From: Carboxylicivirga sp. | GTDB taxonomy: Bacteria; Bacteroidota; Bacteroidia; Bacteroidales; Marinilabiliaceae | Length of the DNA: 44,439 nucleotides | Reading direction: 5' to 3' | NCBI GenBank assembly: GCA_025210475.1 | Contig: JAOARW010000012.1 | Location: 1 to 44,439 of the forward strand | The notes under the pieces: generated by a model | The model's input: the letters and a program-made list of their open reading frames with translations, nothing else | Database searches by the model: none | Told to the model about the DNA's origin: nothing | Position numbers and translations under genes: made by a program | Part shown: piece after piece, positions 17,703 to 26,900 of the stretch | Position numbering within the stretch: position 1 is the first letter of the stretch | How the letters are laid out: each line of letters starts with the position of its first letter

Positions 17703-18242
17703 ATGGATTCAATAGATATTAAAGTAGGAACGCGTGTTGAACATCCACGTTACGGAGAAGGTATTATTGCTCAGATTACACTTGGAGCTTACATCGTATT
17801 TTTTGAGGATGGGGGTAAGATGGAAATACCTAAAACCAGTACTAACCTCAATATTCTGGAGAGTCCCGATGAAGGCAAGCCTGAAACTGTTACGGCACGA
17901 GATCTTCGCAAGGCCATTGCATCCGTTTTGGATGAATATGGTTCGCTGCCGGCTGAGGTAGAGCTGGGGCAAAAATGGATTGGTGGAAAAGTGATGCTTC
18001 ATCCTTCCAACGATTCACTGCAGCCAAAAGAAATACCGATGGACACCTTCTTTAAAAAGATTGTGATGGTGCGCGATCGCTTGCGTGTACTCGAACAGAA
18101 TATCAATTCTTCTACTTCACTTAATGATGAGGAGAAGGTACATATTCAGCAGTATATTACCCGTGCTTATGGCAGTCTCACAACTTTTAATGTGCTGTTT
18201 GCAGAGAAGGAAGACTATTTTAAAGGGAGTGGGAAAAAATAG
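17703..18242 (+). CDS. conserved unknown protein with SH3-like N-terminus
   Basis: I do not recognise this 179-residue soluble protein as a named family. Residues 1-50 (KVGTRVEHPRYGEGIIAQIT, IVFFEDGGKMEIPK) have the pattern of a small SH3/Tudor-like barrel, like the motif 'hp.fG.G.V' found at the C-termini of UvrD-type helicases and in CarD-like RNA-polymerase binders. The middle (TARDLRKAIASVLDEYGSL, LGQKWIGGKVMLHPSND) and the helical C-terminus (VRDRLRVLEQNINSS onward) are unassigned. It has no signal peptide, so it is cytoplasmic. A role touching nucleic acid or polymerase would fit the N-terminus but is a guess. Confidence 0.75.
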   Translation: MDSIDIKVGTRVEHPRYGEGIIAQITLGAYIVFFEDGGKMEIPKTSTNLNILESPDEGKPETVTARDLRKAIASVLDEYGSLPAEVELGQKWIGGKVMLHPSNDSLQPKEIPMDTFFKKIVMVRDRLRVLEQNINSSTSLNDEEKVHIQQYITRAYGSLTTFNVLFAEKEDYFKGSGKK

Positions 18243-18283
18243 AAATTATTCAATAGCTATTTTAGCTACAGATTAAAAGATGG

Positions 18284-18335
18284 TTAGGATATCCGAGAAA
18301 TGGCATTTATATCTAATCGTTCCCGGATATCCTAA
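18284..18335. terminator. bidirectional inverted repeat between convergent genes
   Basis: TTAGGATATCCG (18284-18295) and CGGATATCCTAA (18324-18335) form a perfect 12-bp stem with a 28-nt loop, between the convergent genes ending at 18242 and 18346. No long T-run is present on either side. Confidence 0.6.
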
Positions 18336-18345
18336 TTAATATCTT

Positions 18346-20103
18346 CTATTTTGACTGCTTGATAACTTCTTTAAGTTGGCCGGCAATTATCTTATATCCT
18401 TTTTCATTAGGATGGAGTCCATCAATAAAAAGCGATTGATCAATCACTCCATTGTTTAATAGTAATGTATGTCCGATGTCGCTGTAATCAACGTTTTCGA
18501 TATCGGCCATTTGAGAAATTTTAAGATTAAGTGCGTTAACACGCTGTTCTTGTTTATTTCGCGGTAATATTCCAATCATCACAATACGGCTTTGTGGTTG
18601 TCGATGCCTGATAGCTTCTATCACGGCTTCTAATCCACCAATAATTTCATCATCAGTATTTAAATGTAAGTTATTGGTACCAATCATTAAAACGATCTGT
18701 TGGGCATCGAAGCCGTCCAATTCATCGTGATAAATTCGCCAAAGAACATTCTCAATTCGATCCCAGCCAAAACCAAAATTGCGAACCCCCATGGGCTTCA
18801 TTACTTTATTCCAGGATTTAATACCATTGCGTGTTGATATTTCTGGCTGACCTCCCCAAAAGTTAATAATTGAATTACCGAAGAGACATATTGAAGGTGC
18901 TTTGGAACGATTTAGTTCCAATATTTGTTGGTGGCGCTCTTCCCAATCATAAACGGCAATATCTCGCCTTTGGGTGCAGGGAGTAGTTGTCGATAGCTGA
19001 CCAATAGGTTCATGGATAACACGTCTGATTAGTTTTTCGTAGGCATTGGCATATTGTACCATTCCAATATCATTGGGGTGAATGCCATCGACAAATGCAT
19101 CATAGCTAATTGCTAAATCTTCATTTTGTAAAAGAAATACTTTTGTATAACCTTCTGACTGAAGCTTGATAAAAGCCTTATTAAGTGCGGCATTTAATTT
19201 CTGGTACCCGGTGTTTCGATCCTTATTGTTGGATGCATTGGCATAACCCAAGTGAGCGGTAAGAATAACTGGTGTATGCGGATGTTTGGTTTTGAGTTGT
19301 TTAACGGCATTGATAGCCAGTTGATAGGTGTCATCTTTTGACGGATTAAGATTGGGTAAGCAATCCAGTATATACACTTTGGCTTCAATCTCAGCCATTA
19401 AATCAATCAGTTCCGGCTCTAAGCGGCCATTGCCTGAAAAGCCTAGATTAATAACCGGACGTTCCAACTTTCGTTCAAGTATATTGGTCCAGGCCATGCC
19501 CGGTCTTGTGGCACATGCCCCCTGGCAAATTGATGTTCCATAAGCCACAATTGGTTTTTCATTTCGAAGCGGTAAAGGTTTAAATGTCCTCTTGGCTTCA
19601 ACACCTATTTCGAGGGAGTCAACTTCGTTATACAAAGGTAAAAACACTTGGTATTCTTTGCCGTAGGTTTTGTAATGATCCGAATTTTCTTCGATAATAA
19701 AAGTGTACTTACTGTTCGTGTTAATAGAATAAGTACCCCAGCACCGTTGCCATTCACCATCTTTTGATTTACAGTATAAATCAAAACCGCTTACACCGGT
19801 AGCTGGCATGTGAGGCATCGAAATGCCTGATTTTAATGAGTATCTAACATGAATACGTTTGGCATTACTTTGAAAACGAATGGATAAACCTGCTGATTGT
19901 TTGGAAAGGTTCCATACTTTCTCTCTAACCTTATTTTCTGCTCGCTGAGGAAGTCGGTGGTAGGTGGATTGTACTTCATTGGACCAGAATTGACCTGAGA
20001 CAACCGGGTATTCATTGGTAGCCGGATTCCACCAGGTAATTTCCTGGGCGAATGCTTGACTAATAAAAAATAGCAATATTGTTAATGTGAAGAAAGATCT
20101 CAT
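18346..20103 (-). CDS. secreted protein with two SGNH/GDSL hydrolase domains
   Basis: The 585-residue protein starts at MRSFFTLTILLFF; the open frame extends 22 codons further upstream without sense. After the signal peptide comes a beta-sandwich domain (about 20-165) usual in front of this SGNH family, then a first hydrolase domain with nucleophile block IVAYGTSICQGA and closing DGIHPND. A second hydrolase domain follows with SICLFGNSIINFWGG, IVLMIGTNNL and DGLHPNEKGY. Both keep Ser, Asn-containing block III and the Asp-His pair, so both look active. SGNH proteins of this type are esterases, often removing acetyl or acyl groups from carbohydrates or lipids. The gene stands alone and its substrate is unknown. 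Confidence 0.85.
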   Translation of the reverse strand: MRSFFTLTILLFFISQAFAQEITWWNPATNEYPVVSGQFWSNEVQSTYHRLPQRAENKVREKVWNLSKQSAGLSIRFQSNAKRIHVRYSLKSGISMPHMPATGVSGFDLYCKSKDGEWQRCWGTYSINTNSKYTFIIEENSDHYKTYGKEYQVFLPLYNEVDSLEIGVEAKRTFKPLPLRNEKPIVAYGTSICQGACATRPGMAWTNILERKLERPVINLGFSGNGRLEPELIDLMAEIEAKVYILDCLPNLNPSKDDTYQLAINAVKQLKTKHPHTPVILTAHLGYANASNNKDRNTGYQKLNAALNKAFIKLQSEGYTKVFLLQNEDLAISYDAFVDGIHPNDIGMVQYANAYEKLIRRVIHEPIGQLSTTTPCTQRRDIAVYDWEERHQQILELNRSKAPSICLFGNSIINFWGGQPEISTRNGIKSWNKVMKPMGVRNFGFGWDRIENVLWRIYHDELDGFDAQQIVLMIGTNNLHLNTDDEIIGGLEAVIEAIRHRQPQSRIVMIGILPRNKQEQRVNALNLKISQMADIENVDYSDIGHTLLLNNGVIDQSLFIDGLHPNEKGYKIIAGQLKEVIKQSK

Positions 20104-20454
20104 AGTTAGATATTTTTGTTTGGACTTGAGTGGCAAATATACTTTTCTTTTTGGCTTTTCATAAAGCATTTAAACGACTATTCTACTATAAAAAACATGA
20201 GTCGTGATACTTACATTAAGTAGTGTGTATCGAGCTTTACATCCATAATAAAGGAGATTTCAACAGCTAGAATAATATGCAAAGGTTTAACCCTTCAAAA
20301 ATATAGGGAATACCCTAATCAGATAAAGGGATTACCTGAGAACTTCTATGTGAAATCATCGTTTATCAGGACAGGAATGTCGGGAAAACATCCTATAGCT
20401 TAAAACAGTATTGTTACAGCTGATTAATTGTAATACTTTATTGGGGAATTCAAT
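20104..20454. other. divergent intergenic region
   Basis: About 350 nt separate the double esterase gene (-) from the transducer gene (+). No small gene is visible. A small palindrome AGGGAATACCCT occurs near 20308, and a stem AGTATT (20407-20412) / AATACT (20432-20437) with ACA/TGT continuing inside lies just upstream of the transducer start. No known riboswitch was recognised. Confidence 0.4.
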
Positions 20455-21573
20455 ATGAATGAGATTGCATCAAATGTATTAGTAAGTGTAGGAGCTATGC
20501 CTGTGGCATGGATAATTCTTAAGCTGATTTTTAAAAAATCAATAATGTTTAAATTTAGCTTGTATGCTGTTTTTTATACATTATTCGTAGCCATTACCAA
20601 AACCCTTGATATTATGGGCGGGCACATTGCTTATAAACTTGTAATGACACCATTAAATATTATTGTTGGAACACTTGTTTTTATTTATATCAATAAATTA
20701 CTTCGTCAACCCTTGGAGGAAGCCATTAATCAGGTTAAGGAACTTTCTGAAGGAAATCTTCAAATAAAAACTCAGCAATCTGAATCAAAAAATGAATTGG
20801 GCTCGTTAAATAATTCAATTTATAACTTAACTCAAAAGTTGCGTTCTTTTATGGGTGAAGTATCCACAAGTAGTGCGAATATCAGTACGGCCAGTCAGCA
20901 ATTTAGTTCTACCTCGCAGCAAATCTCCAGCGGAGCCAATGAGCAGGCTGCCTCTGTTGAAGAAATATCGTCGACAACCGAAGAAATTGCAGCCAATGTT
21001 GAACAGAATACCAGTAATGCCATTTCAACCAAAAACATAGCCCATGCTGCCCGTGAGGGGCTTGAAGGCGTTAAGGCAAAGGCGATAAAGAGTCTTCAGG
21101 CAACCCAGGTAATTGTTGAGAAAACGGCCATTATTAACGATATCGCAGCACAAACCAACATTTTGGCTCTCAATGCTGCCGTAGAAGCGGCGAGAGCAGG
21201 AGAGAACGGTCGTGGATTTGCTGTGGTGGCTGCCGAAGTGAGGAAACTGGCCGAAACAAGTCGTGTAGCGGCCGATGAAATTATAGGAAAGGCCAATGAT
21301 AGTTTAACGCAAGCTCAGGAAGCCGGGGTATTACTTGAAAAAATGTTGCCTGAGGTTATTCAAACCACCCAGTTGGTGGAAGAAATTGCAGCTGCAAGTG
21401 GAGAACAAAACAGTGCAACATCTCAGGTAAATGCCTCAATACTGGAATTGAGTAATGTAACGCAACAAAACTCAGCTTCGGCCGAAGAGCTGGCATCCAG
21501 TGCCGAAGAGTTGGCTTCACAGGCAGAAAGTTTAAAAGGTATGATGGCATATTTTAAGATAAAAAACCATTAA
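20455..21573 (+). CDS. methyl-accepting chemotaxis-type transducer without sensor domain
   Basis: The 372-residue protein has an N-terminal block with about three hydrophobic segments ([46 protein letters not shown]), a HAMP-like linker ([19 protein letters not shown]), and a long coiled-coil signalling domain. The signalling tip [20 protein letters not shown], with the following [18 protein letters not shown], is the CheA/CheW-contact hairpin of chemoreceptors. Between the membrane segments there is no periplasmic ligand domain, so it may sense through the membrane or via a partner. No che genes lie in the window. It may serve gliding or another taxis-like output rather than flagella. Confidence 0.88.
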   Translation: MNEIASNVLVSVGAMPVAWIILKLIFKKSIMFKFSLYAVFYTLFVAITKTLDIMGGHIAYKLVMTPLNIIVGTLVFIYINKLLRQPLEEAINQVKELSEGNLQIKTQQSESKNELGSLNNSIYNLTQKLRSFMGEVSTSSANISTASQQFSSTSQQISSGANEQAASVEEISSTTEEIAANVEQNTSNAISTKNIAHAAREGLEGVKAKAIKSLQATQVIVEKTAIINDIAAQTNILALNAAVEAARAGENGRGFAVVAAEVRKLAETSRVAADEIIGKANDSLTQAQEAGVLLEKMLPEVIQTTQLVEEIAAASGEQNSATSQVNASILELSNVTQQNSASAEELASSAEELASQAESLKGMMAYFKIKNH

Positions 21574-21631
21574 GCTAGGTGCTTATCAATGTGCAAAACA
21601 TAGTAACGAAACACTGACACATAGAGATTAG

Positions 21632-21759
21632 AGAGGTTATCCAAAATCTGTCCTGATTTATCATTATTAAGTGGCTTAATATCAGTGCCGGAAATATGCT
21701 GATTAGTTTCTAAAACAGACAAGGCTGCTTATTTAATGAGTTGGATAACCTCTTTTTTT
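21632..21759 (+). terminator. long-range inverted repeat with T-run
   Basis: AGAGGTTATCCAA (21632-21644) is perfectly complementary to TTGGATAACCTCT (21741-21753), 13 bp, followed directly by a run of T. The 96-nt interior is far larger than in a normal terminator and could hold a structured RNA. It works as a plausible terminator for the transducer gene. Confidence 0.55.
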
Positions 21760-21950
21760 ATAAGTAATCAGAGAACAAAATTATCAATGACATTTTTTGC
21801 GGATCGAGCTTAAAATTGGCATAAGTATGGATTAACCTACTACAGATGTGAACAAAATAGATAAAGAAAATCAGTGTTGATCTGATTAACTGAGCAAATT
21901 TTTTTTGCGGAAAAGCAAACATTTTAGTTTTTTTGACAAAAATAGACCCG

Positions 21951-22502
21951 GTGAAACAGTTTTCAGGTGCAATAGGCAAAATGCGTAATGGTAGTAAAAA
22001 AGCCTTCAAAGAAATATTTGAAGAGTTTTACACGCCTTTGTGCTCGTTTGCACATAAATACCTGGATGATACCGATACGAGTGCCGATGTGGTTCAAGAG
22101 GTTTTTCTTACAGTGTGGAATAACCGGGGCGATTTTACGGGAGAGAGTTCATTACGAAGTTTCCTATTTACATCGGTTCGTAATGGATGCCTTAATATTA
22201 TTCGACACCAAAAGGTTAAAGATCGAAACAAAAGCGAGTTGGCCGAATACCAGCAGCAAAGTGATTTTGATGAGCAAGAAATAGAGGCCTTTGTATATGC
22301 TGAAGTGCACAAGGCTATTCAGGATTTGTCGCCACAGGCTCGCGAAATTGTAATAAACTCCATGAATGGCTTGTCGAATCTGGAAGTGGTCGAAGAGCTT
22401 AATATATCCATCAACACCGTTAAAACCTTAAAAAAACGTGCCTATAAAACTCTGCGCGAACGATTGGGGGGAATGCATTGGGTATTGATTGTATTGGTTT
22501 AA
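21951..22502 (+). CDS. ECF RNA polymerase sigma factor (second susCD locus)
   Basis: A sigma factor with region 2 (FKEIFEEFYTPLCSFAHKY, SADVVQEVFLTVW) and region 4 (LSPQAREIVINSMNGLSNL, NISINTVKTLKKRAYKTL). The start is uncertain. The frame has no ATG before 21981, but similarity to other ECF factors (GAIGKMRNGSKKAF, like the usual '..l..GdekAF') begins upstream of it, so GTG at 21951 (183 residues) is chosen. TTG at 21933 is the only other option. It heads the second locus, 187 nt before its FecR partner, and is expected to drive the susC gene at 23990. Confidence 0.85.
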   Translation: MKQFSGAIGKMRNGSKKAFKEIFEEFYTPLCSFAHKYLDDTDTSADVVQEVFLTVWNNRGDFTGESSLRSFLFTSVRNGCLNIIRHQKVKDRNKSELAEYQQQSDFDEQEIEAFVYAEVHKAIQDLSPQAREIVINSMNGLSNLEVVEELNISINTVKTLKKRAYKTLRERLGGMHWVLIVLV

Positions 22503-22689
22503 GATCCGGCTTTGCATTATTGAAATCCAATTAAAAGAGGAAATCCTTGTAGTTCATTTTTAGTTTGGAATTTAGATCCTTAAATCTTATTAATGTAACT
22601 AGCAGGTAGTCAGCTGTTAGATTAGGTAGTGTGAATTTAGGTTAAAGAAAACCTAAAAAAGTGTCACCCGCATTGTCACCCTCCGTGTT

Positions 22690-23877
22690 ATGGTAGCAAA
22701 GAATGAAAATAGTATGCATACCAACAACAAAAAAATAGCCAATTTAATAACCCGTTACCTTAAAGGTGAACTATCTGATACCGATCGGCAGGTATTGGAG
22801 AAGTGGCTGGAGCATGAAGATAATAGACGTTTGTTTGAAAAAATTACCAACAAGCAGAATTTATTATCTCAAACGATATTACTAGATAAGTTTGCAAGCG
22901 AAAAAGCCTGGTCAGCCATTGATCAGAAAATTAAACCACAGCGTAGCATTGGTCGTTGGATATCATATGCAGCTGCAGTAGTTGTTCCTTTAATATTGTT
23001 TTTTGCCGTTTATCAGTTAACCAATGATGCCGATAAAAGAAATGATTATGCAAAGGCATACGAAATAAAGCCAGGCGAGAACAGGGCGGTTTTAACATTA
23101 CACGATGGAAGCAAAGTAGAGGTGGCCAATGCTGATACTTTAATCGACATATTAAAATCGGGTACGCACATCGACATCGATTCGATTGGTGCCAATTATA
23201 AATCGGTTAATGGCAATAAGCATGAGCAATTGCGCTACAATACCATGATTACTTCTCGCGGCATGGAGTTTAACCTCGTGTTGGAAGATGGTACCAGGGT
23301 ATGGATGAATGCTGAGTCGCAATTGCGCTACCCGGAAAGGTTTGTGGGCAATCAACGCGAAGTATTTGTTAAAGGAGAAGTATACCTGGAGGTGGCAAAA
23401 GATAGCAAGCGTCCGTTTTATGTGAATTTTAACAACAAACGGATAAAGGTATTGGGAACGGAGTTTAATGTTCGATCATACGAAAATGAAACTGCTGATG
23501 TAGTGACATTGTTAGAAGGGAGCATTGAGCTAGATGCTGTGCAGGAAAGCGTTATTTTATCACCCGATCAGCAAGCAGTAATTAAACAGAATGATGATAA
23601 AATAGCAGTGAATTCGGTGGATGCCAATATTTATGCAGCCTGGAAAGATGGGAAATTTGTATATAACAATGCTGAACTGGAAAGCATTATGCGCGATTTG
23701 GCACGTTGGTATCAGTTAAATATCTTTTACCAGAATGAATCGATGAAAGACAGTCGTTTCTCATTGTATACCAATCGTTATGACTCAATCGAAGAGATGT
23801 TGGAAATACTGGAAGCAACTAATAAGATAAAATTTGAAATTTTCGAAAATAATATCGTTATTAAATCTATTAACTAA
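22690..23877 (+). CDS. FecR-type anti-sigma factor (second locus)
   Basis: The 395-residue protein may begin at 22690 or at Met9 (22714, MHTNNKK). It has a cytoplasmic helical part (ITRYLKGELSDTDRQVLEKW), one membrane helix (ISYAAAVVVPLILFFAVY), the FecR domain (MEFNLVLEDGTRVWMNAESQ, LRYPERF, KRIKVLGTEFNVRSYE) and a C-terminal DUF4974-like domain (YNNAELESIMRDLARWYQLN). It would receive the signal from the STN domain of the SusC protein at 23990 and free the sigma factor at 21951. The spacer before it holds two copies of TGTCACCC four bases apart. Confidence 0.9.
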   Translation: MVAKNENSMHTNNKKIANLITRYLKGELSDTDRQVLEKWLEHEDNRRLFEKITNKQNLLSQTILLDKFASEKAWSAIDQKIKPQRSIGRWISYAAAVVVPLILFFAVYQLTNDADKRNDYAKAYEIKPGENRAVLTLHDGSKVEVANADTLIDILKSGTHIDIDSIGANYKSVNGNKHEQLRYNTMITSRGMEFNLVLEDGTRVWMNAESQLRYPERFVGNQREVFVKGEVYLEVAKDSKRPFYVNFNNKRIKVLGTEFNVRSYENETADVVTLLEGSIELDAVQESVILSPDQQAVIKQNDDKIAVNSVDANIYAAWKDGKFVYNNAELESIMRDLARWYQLNIFYQNESMKDSRFSLYTNRYDSIEEMLEILEATNKIKFEIFENNIVIKSIN

Positions 23878-23908
23878 GAAACAGAAATCTACACTTAATT
23901 GAATCAAA

Positions 23909-23961
23909 ACAGGGGATATTGGCACTATCCCCTGTAAATACAAGCTGATTGGCACTCAGCT
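23909..23961 (+). promoter_or_regulatory. tandem leader hairpins with identical loops, upstream of second susC
   Basis: Hairpin 1 is ACAGGGGATA (23909-23918) / TATCCCCTGT (23926-23935), 10 bp perfect, with loop TTGGCAC. Hairpin 2 is AGCTGA (23943-23948) / TCAGCT (23956-23961), 6 bp perfect, with the same loop TTGGCAC. They are 7 nt apart and end 28 nt before the susC start. Different stems with the same loop suggest recognition of the loop by a protein or RNA. Confidence 0.6.
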
Positions 23962-23989
23962 CATTCGTTAAATAATCAATATCAAAAGT

Positions 23990-26900
23990 ATGAAGAAAAA
24001 TCGAGAACCCATCTTTCTTGAGGGAAGAAAGGTGACAAAACTGTACAGGATTATGAAACTGTCTGTTATGTTTTTAGTAATCGGGATGTTGCAGGTATCT
24101 GCAAGTGTTTACTCGCAGGGAAACCGGGTAAAAATTAAGGAGCGTAACATCGCATTGGCTGAATTATTCTGGAAAATTCAGTCGCAAACTGACTTTGTAT
24201 TCGCGTTTAGCAACGAAGATGTGGAAGCATTTACTAACCTGAATGTAAATACTGAAGGTGAGATAGAAGAGATTTTAAATGAAATACTGGCCGATAAAGG
24301 CTTATCATTTGAACTGAAAAACGGTGTTTACGTTATTCAACGAAAGGCACCTGAATCTAAGCCGGTTGTTGTTGAAGAACAACAAGAGGAAAAGAAGGTA
24401 AAAATTACCGGTACGGTGCGAGATGAAAATGGTGAGCCATTGCCATTTGCTGCCGTCTGTTTTAAAGGTACTACTTACGGATGTGTATCGGCAGTGGACG
24501 GACATTACGTGTTGGAAGCACCAATTGAAGAAGGTCTGATGCTGGAAGTTTCAAGCTTAGGTTATAAATCACAGGAAATAGAGGTGAGAGGTCGCACTGT
24601 AATTGATATTGTAATGGTATCAGATATGGAAAATCTTGATGAAGTGGTTGTAACCGGTTATACTAAAGTAAGTAAAGTTCGGGCAACTTCTGCTGCGGCA
24701 AAGGTAACTTCAGAAAGTATCGAACGCCAGGTTACGGTTAATCTGGACGACCGAATGGAAGGATTGGCAACAGGATTAAATATTAACGCTGTAACGAAAG
24801 ATGGAGGTGAAGAGAACATCGAATTTATTCTTCGTGGTACCAGTACTTTTGATGAAGAAGGAGAAAATTTTGATATCGCAATGCAAGCGCGTAACTCTTT
24901 GAATCGTCAGCCATTAATTGTTGTTGATGGATTCCCTTATGAGGGGCCGTTTAATGACATTGATATGTCTACCGTTGAGTCGATTGATGTATTGAAAGAT
25001 GCTGCAGCTACAGCTCTTTGGGGACTGCGCGCTTCTAATGGTGTGATCGTGATTACAACCAAGCGCGGAAAAGAAGGAAAACCAAGAGTTACATTTAATA
25101 CGAACTGGACATTTGGTACCAAGCAAAATCTGGATGACTTTGGTTTTGCTTCTTCTGCAGACGAGATTGCATTGCGCAATATGTACATGGAGCAAAATCC
25201 AACAGAAAATGCAGCATATAAGGCCATTAACTATCAAACACAAAAGCCTTGGTGGTGGGATTTATACATGCCATATCCATTTGTGCCAGAAGAAAGCTTT
25301 TACGATAAGTACAATGGACTTGATGTCTATGACGCAATTTGGGCTGATTTTTACGCCAGTGGACAAACAGAAGTTGATGTAGCGCAACGAGATGCTAAAT
25401 TGGCCGCATTAGGTAATAATGATGTTCTTCCTCAATTCAGAGACAAATTGTTGCGTAATGGTTTTGCGATGAATAACTCTGTAAATATCAGTGGAGGTTC
25501 TAATTTTATCAACTACAGCCTGACAGCATCTCATACAAAAGAGGAAAAACCAAGTGTTGGTGATGATTTTGAACGTATTAACCTTTCATTATCTACTGAT
25601 GTAAAGTTAAGTAAAAACCTAAGTGTTATAGCCGATGTTAGTTTATCTAGTAGTGAAAACAATAGAAATGGAATTGGCGTAAGTGAATTATATACTGGTC
25701 AGTACATTCCTCGTTATGCTAATATTGTTGATGATAACGGTAATCCTGTATCCATTAATGATGTTTATGCTCCATATAAGGAAGAGTTTCTTGCTAAAGG
25801 TTTTGATGACAGATCTTATAATCCTATTATTGATCAGAAATACAGAAATAACCAATCGACCAATGATAACCTGCGTTTAGCTACGGGCATCAATTATAAA
25901 ATTACAAATTGGTTAACAGCAGATTTAAAGTATCAGTATAACCGTGTTGGTAGCTATATTAGAAATCACCGTCCTGTAGAGCAATACTTTATGAGAACGC
26001 GTCAAAATTCTTATATCATGGAAGTAGATCCGGGAGACGGAACTGGCGTAACACGTGCTGTTCCGTATGGGGAGAGGTTAGAAAAAAATGAAACGATTAA
26101 TACCTATAGTACAATACGAGGTAATCTAAGTTTTAATAAGGTATTTGCTCAGGATCACGTTGTGAATGGTATTATTGGTATGGAAGCCAATGAAAACAAT
26201 TACTCAAGTAACCAGCATCAATTTGTAGGTTATAGTGATGTAACAGGTGTTTATGACCAAACTTTTGATCATTTTCAATGGGCTGAGAATCGTGGTACAA
26301 TATCGCCAGATCCTTATTTAGGTTATGGTTCCTATTCGGCTCCTATCCTTTATCAACCAGAGATTAAGAGTCGTACCATTTCTTCATTCTCTAACTTTGG
26401 ATATAGTTACATGGCCAAGTATAATATTGAAGCCTCATTTAAAGTAGACCAGGCAACCGCATTTGGTATTAATAAAAAACTGGCTAAAAACTTGTATTGG
26501 GCCGTTAGTGGCTCATGGAATATTGCCAAGGAAAATTTCTTGCAGACAAGTAATTGGGTTGAGCAATTGAAATTGAGGGCTTCATATGGATTAAACGGTA
26601 ATATGCGTAGGGGCTTAACCACCATGACTACTATTCGCTATTCAACCGGTGGCGATTGGATAACACAACGTAACTATGCAACAGTTGCGAGTGCAGCTAA
26701 TCCAAATTTGGCTCCGGAACAAACCACAACTGTGAATTTAGGTTTAGATTTTGCATTGTTTAACAGGCTTCGTGGTTCTGTTGATGTATTCGATAAAGTA
26801 TCAACTGATTTGTTGGTTAAGCAAGAGCTAAATGCATCGTATGCATTGGATTATCCTCTTGAATTGTACACTAATGATGGCGAAATTTCGAATAAAGGTA

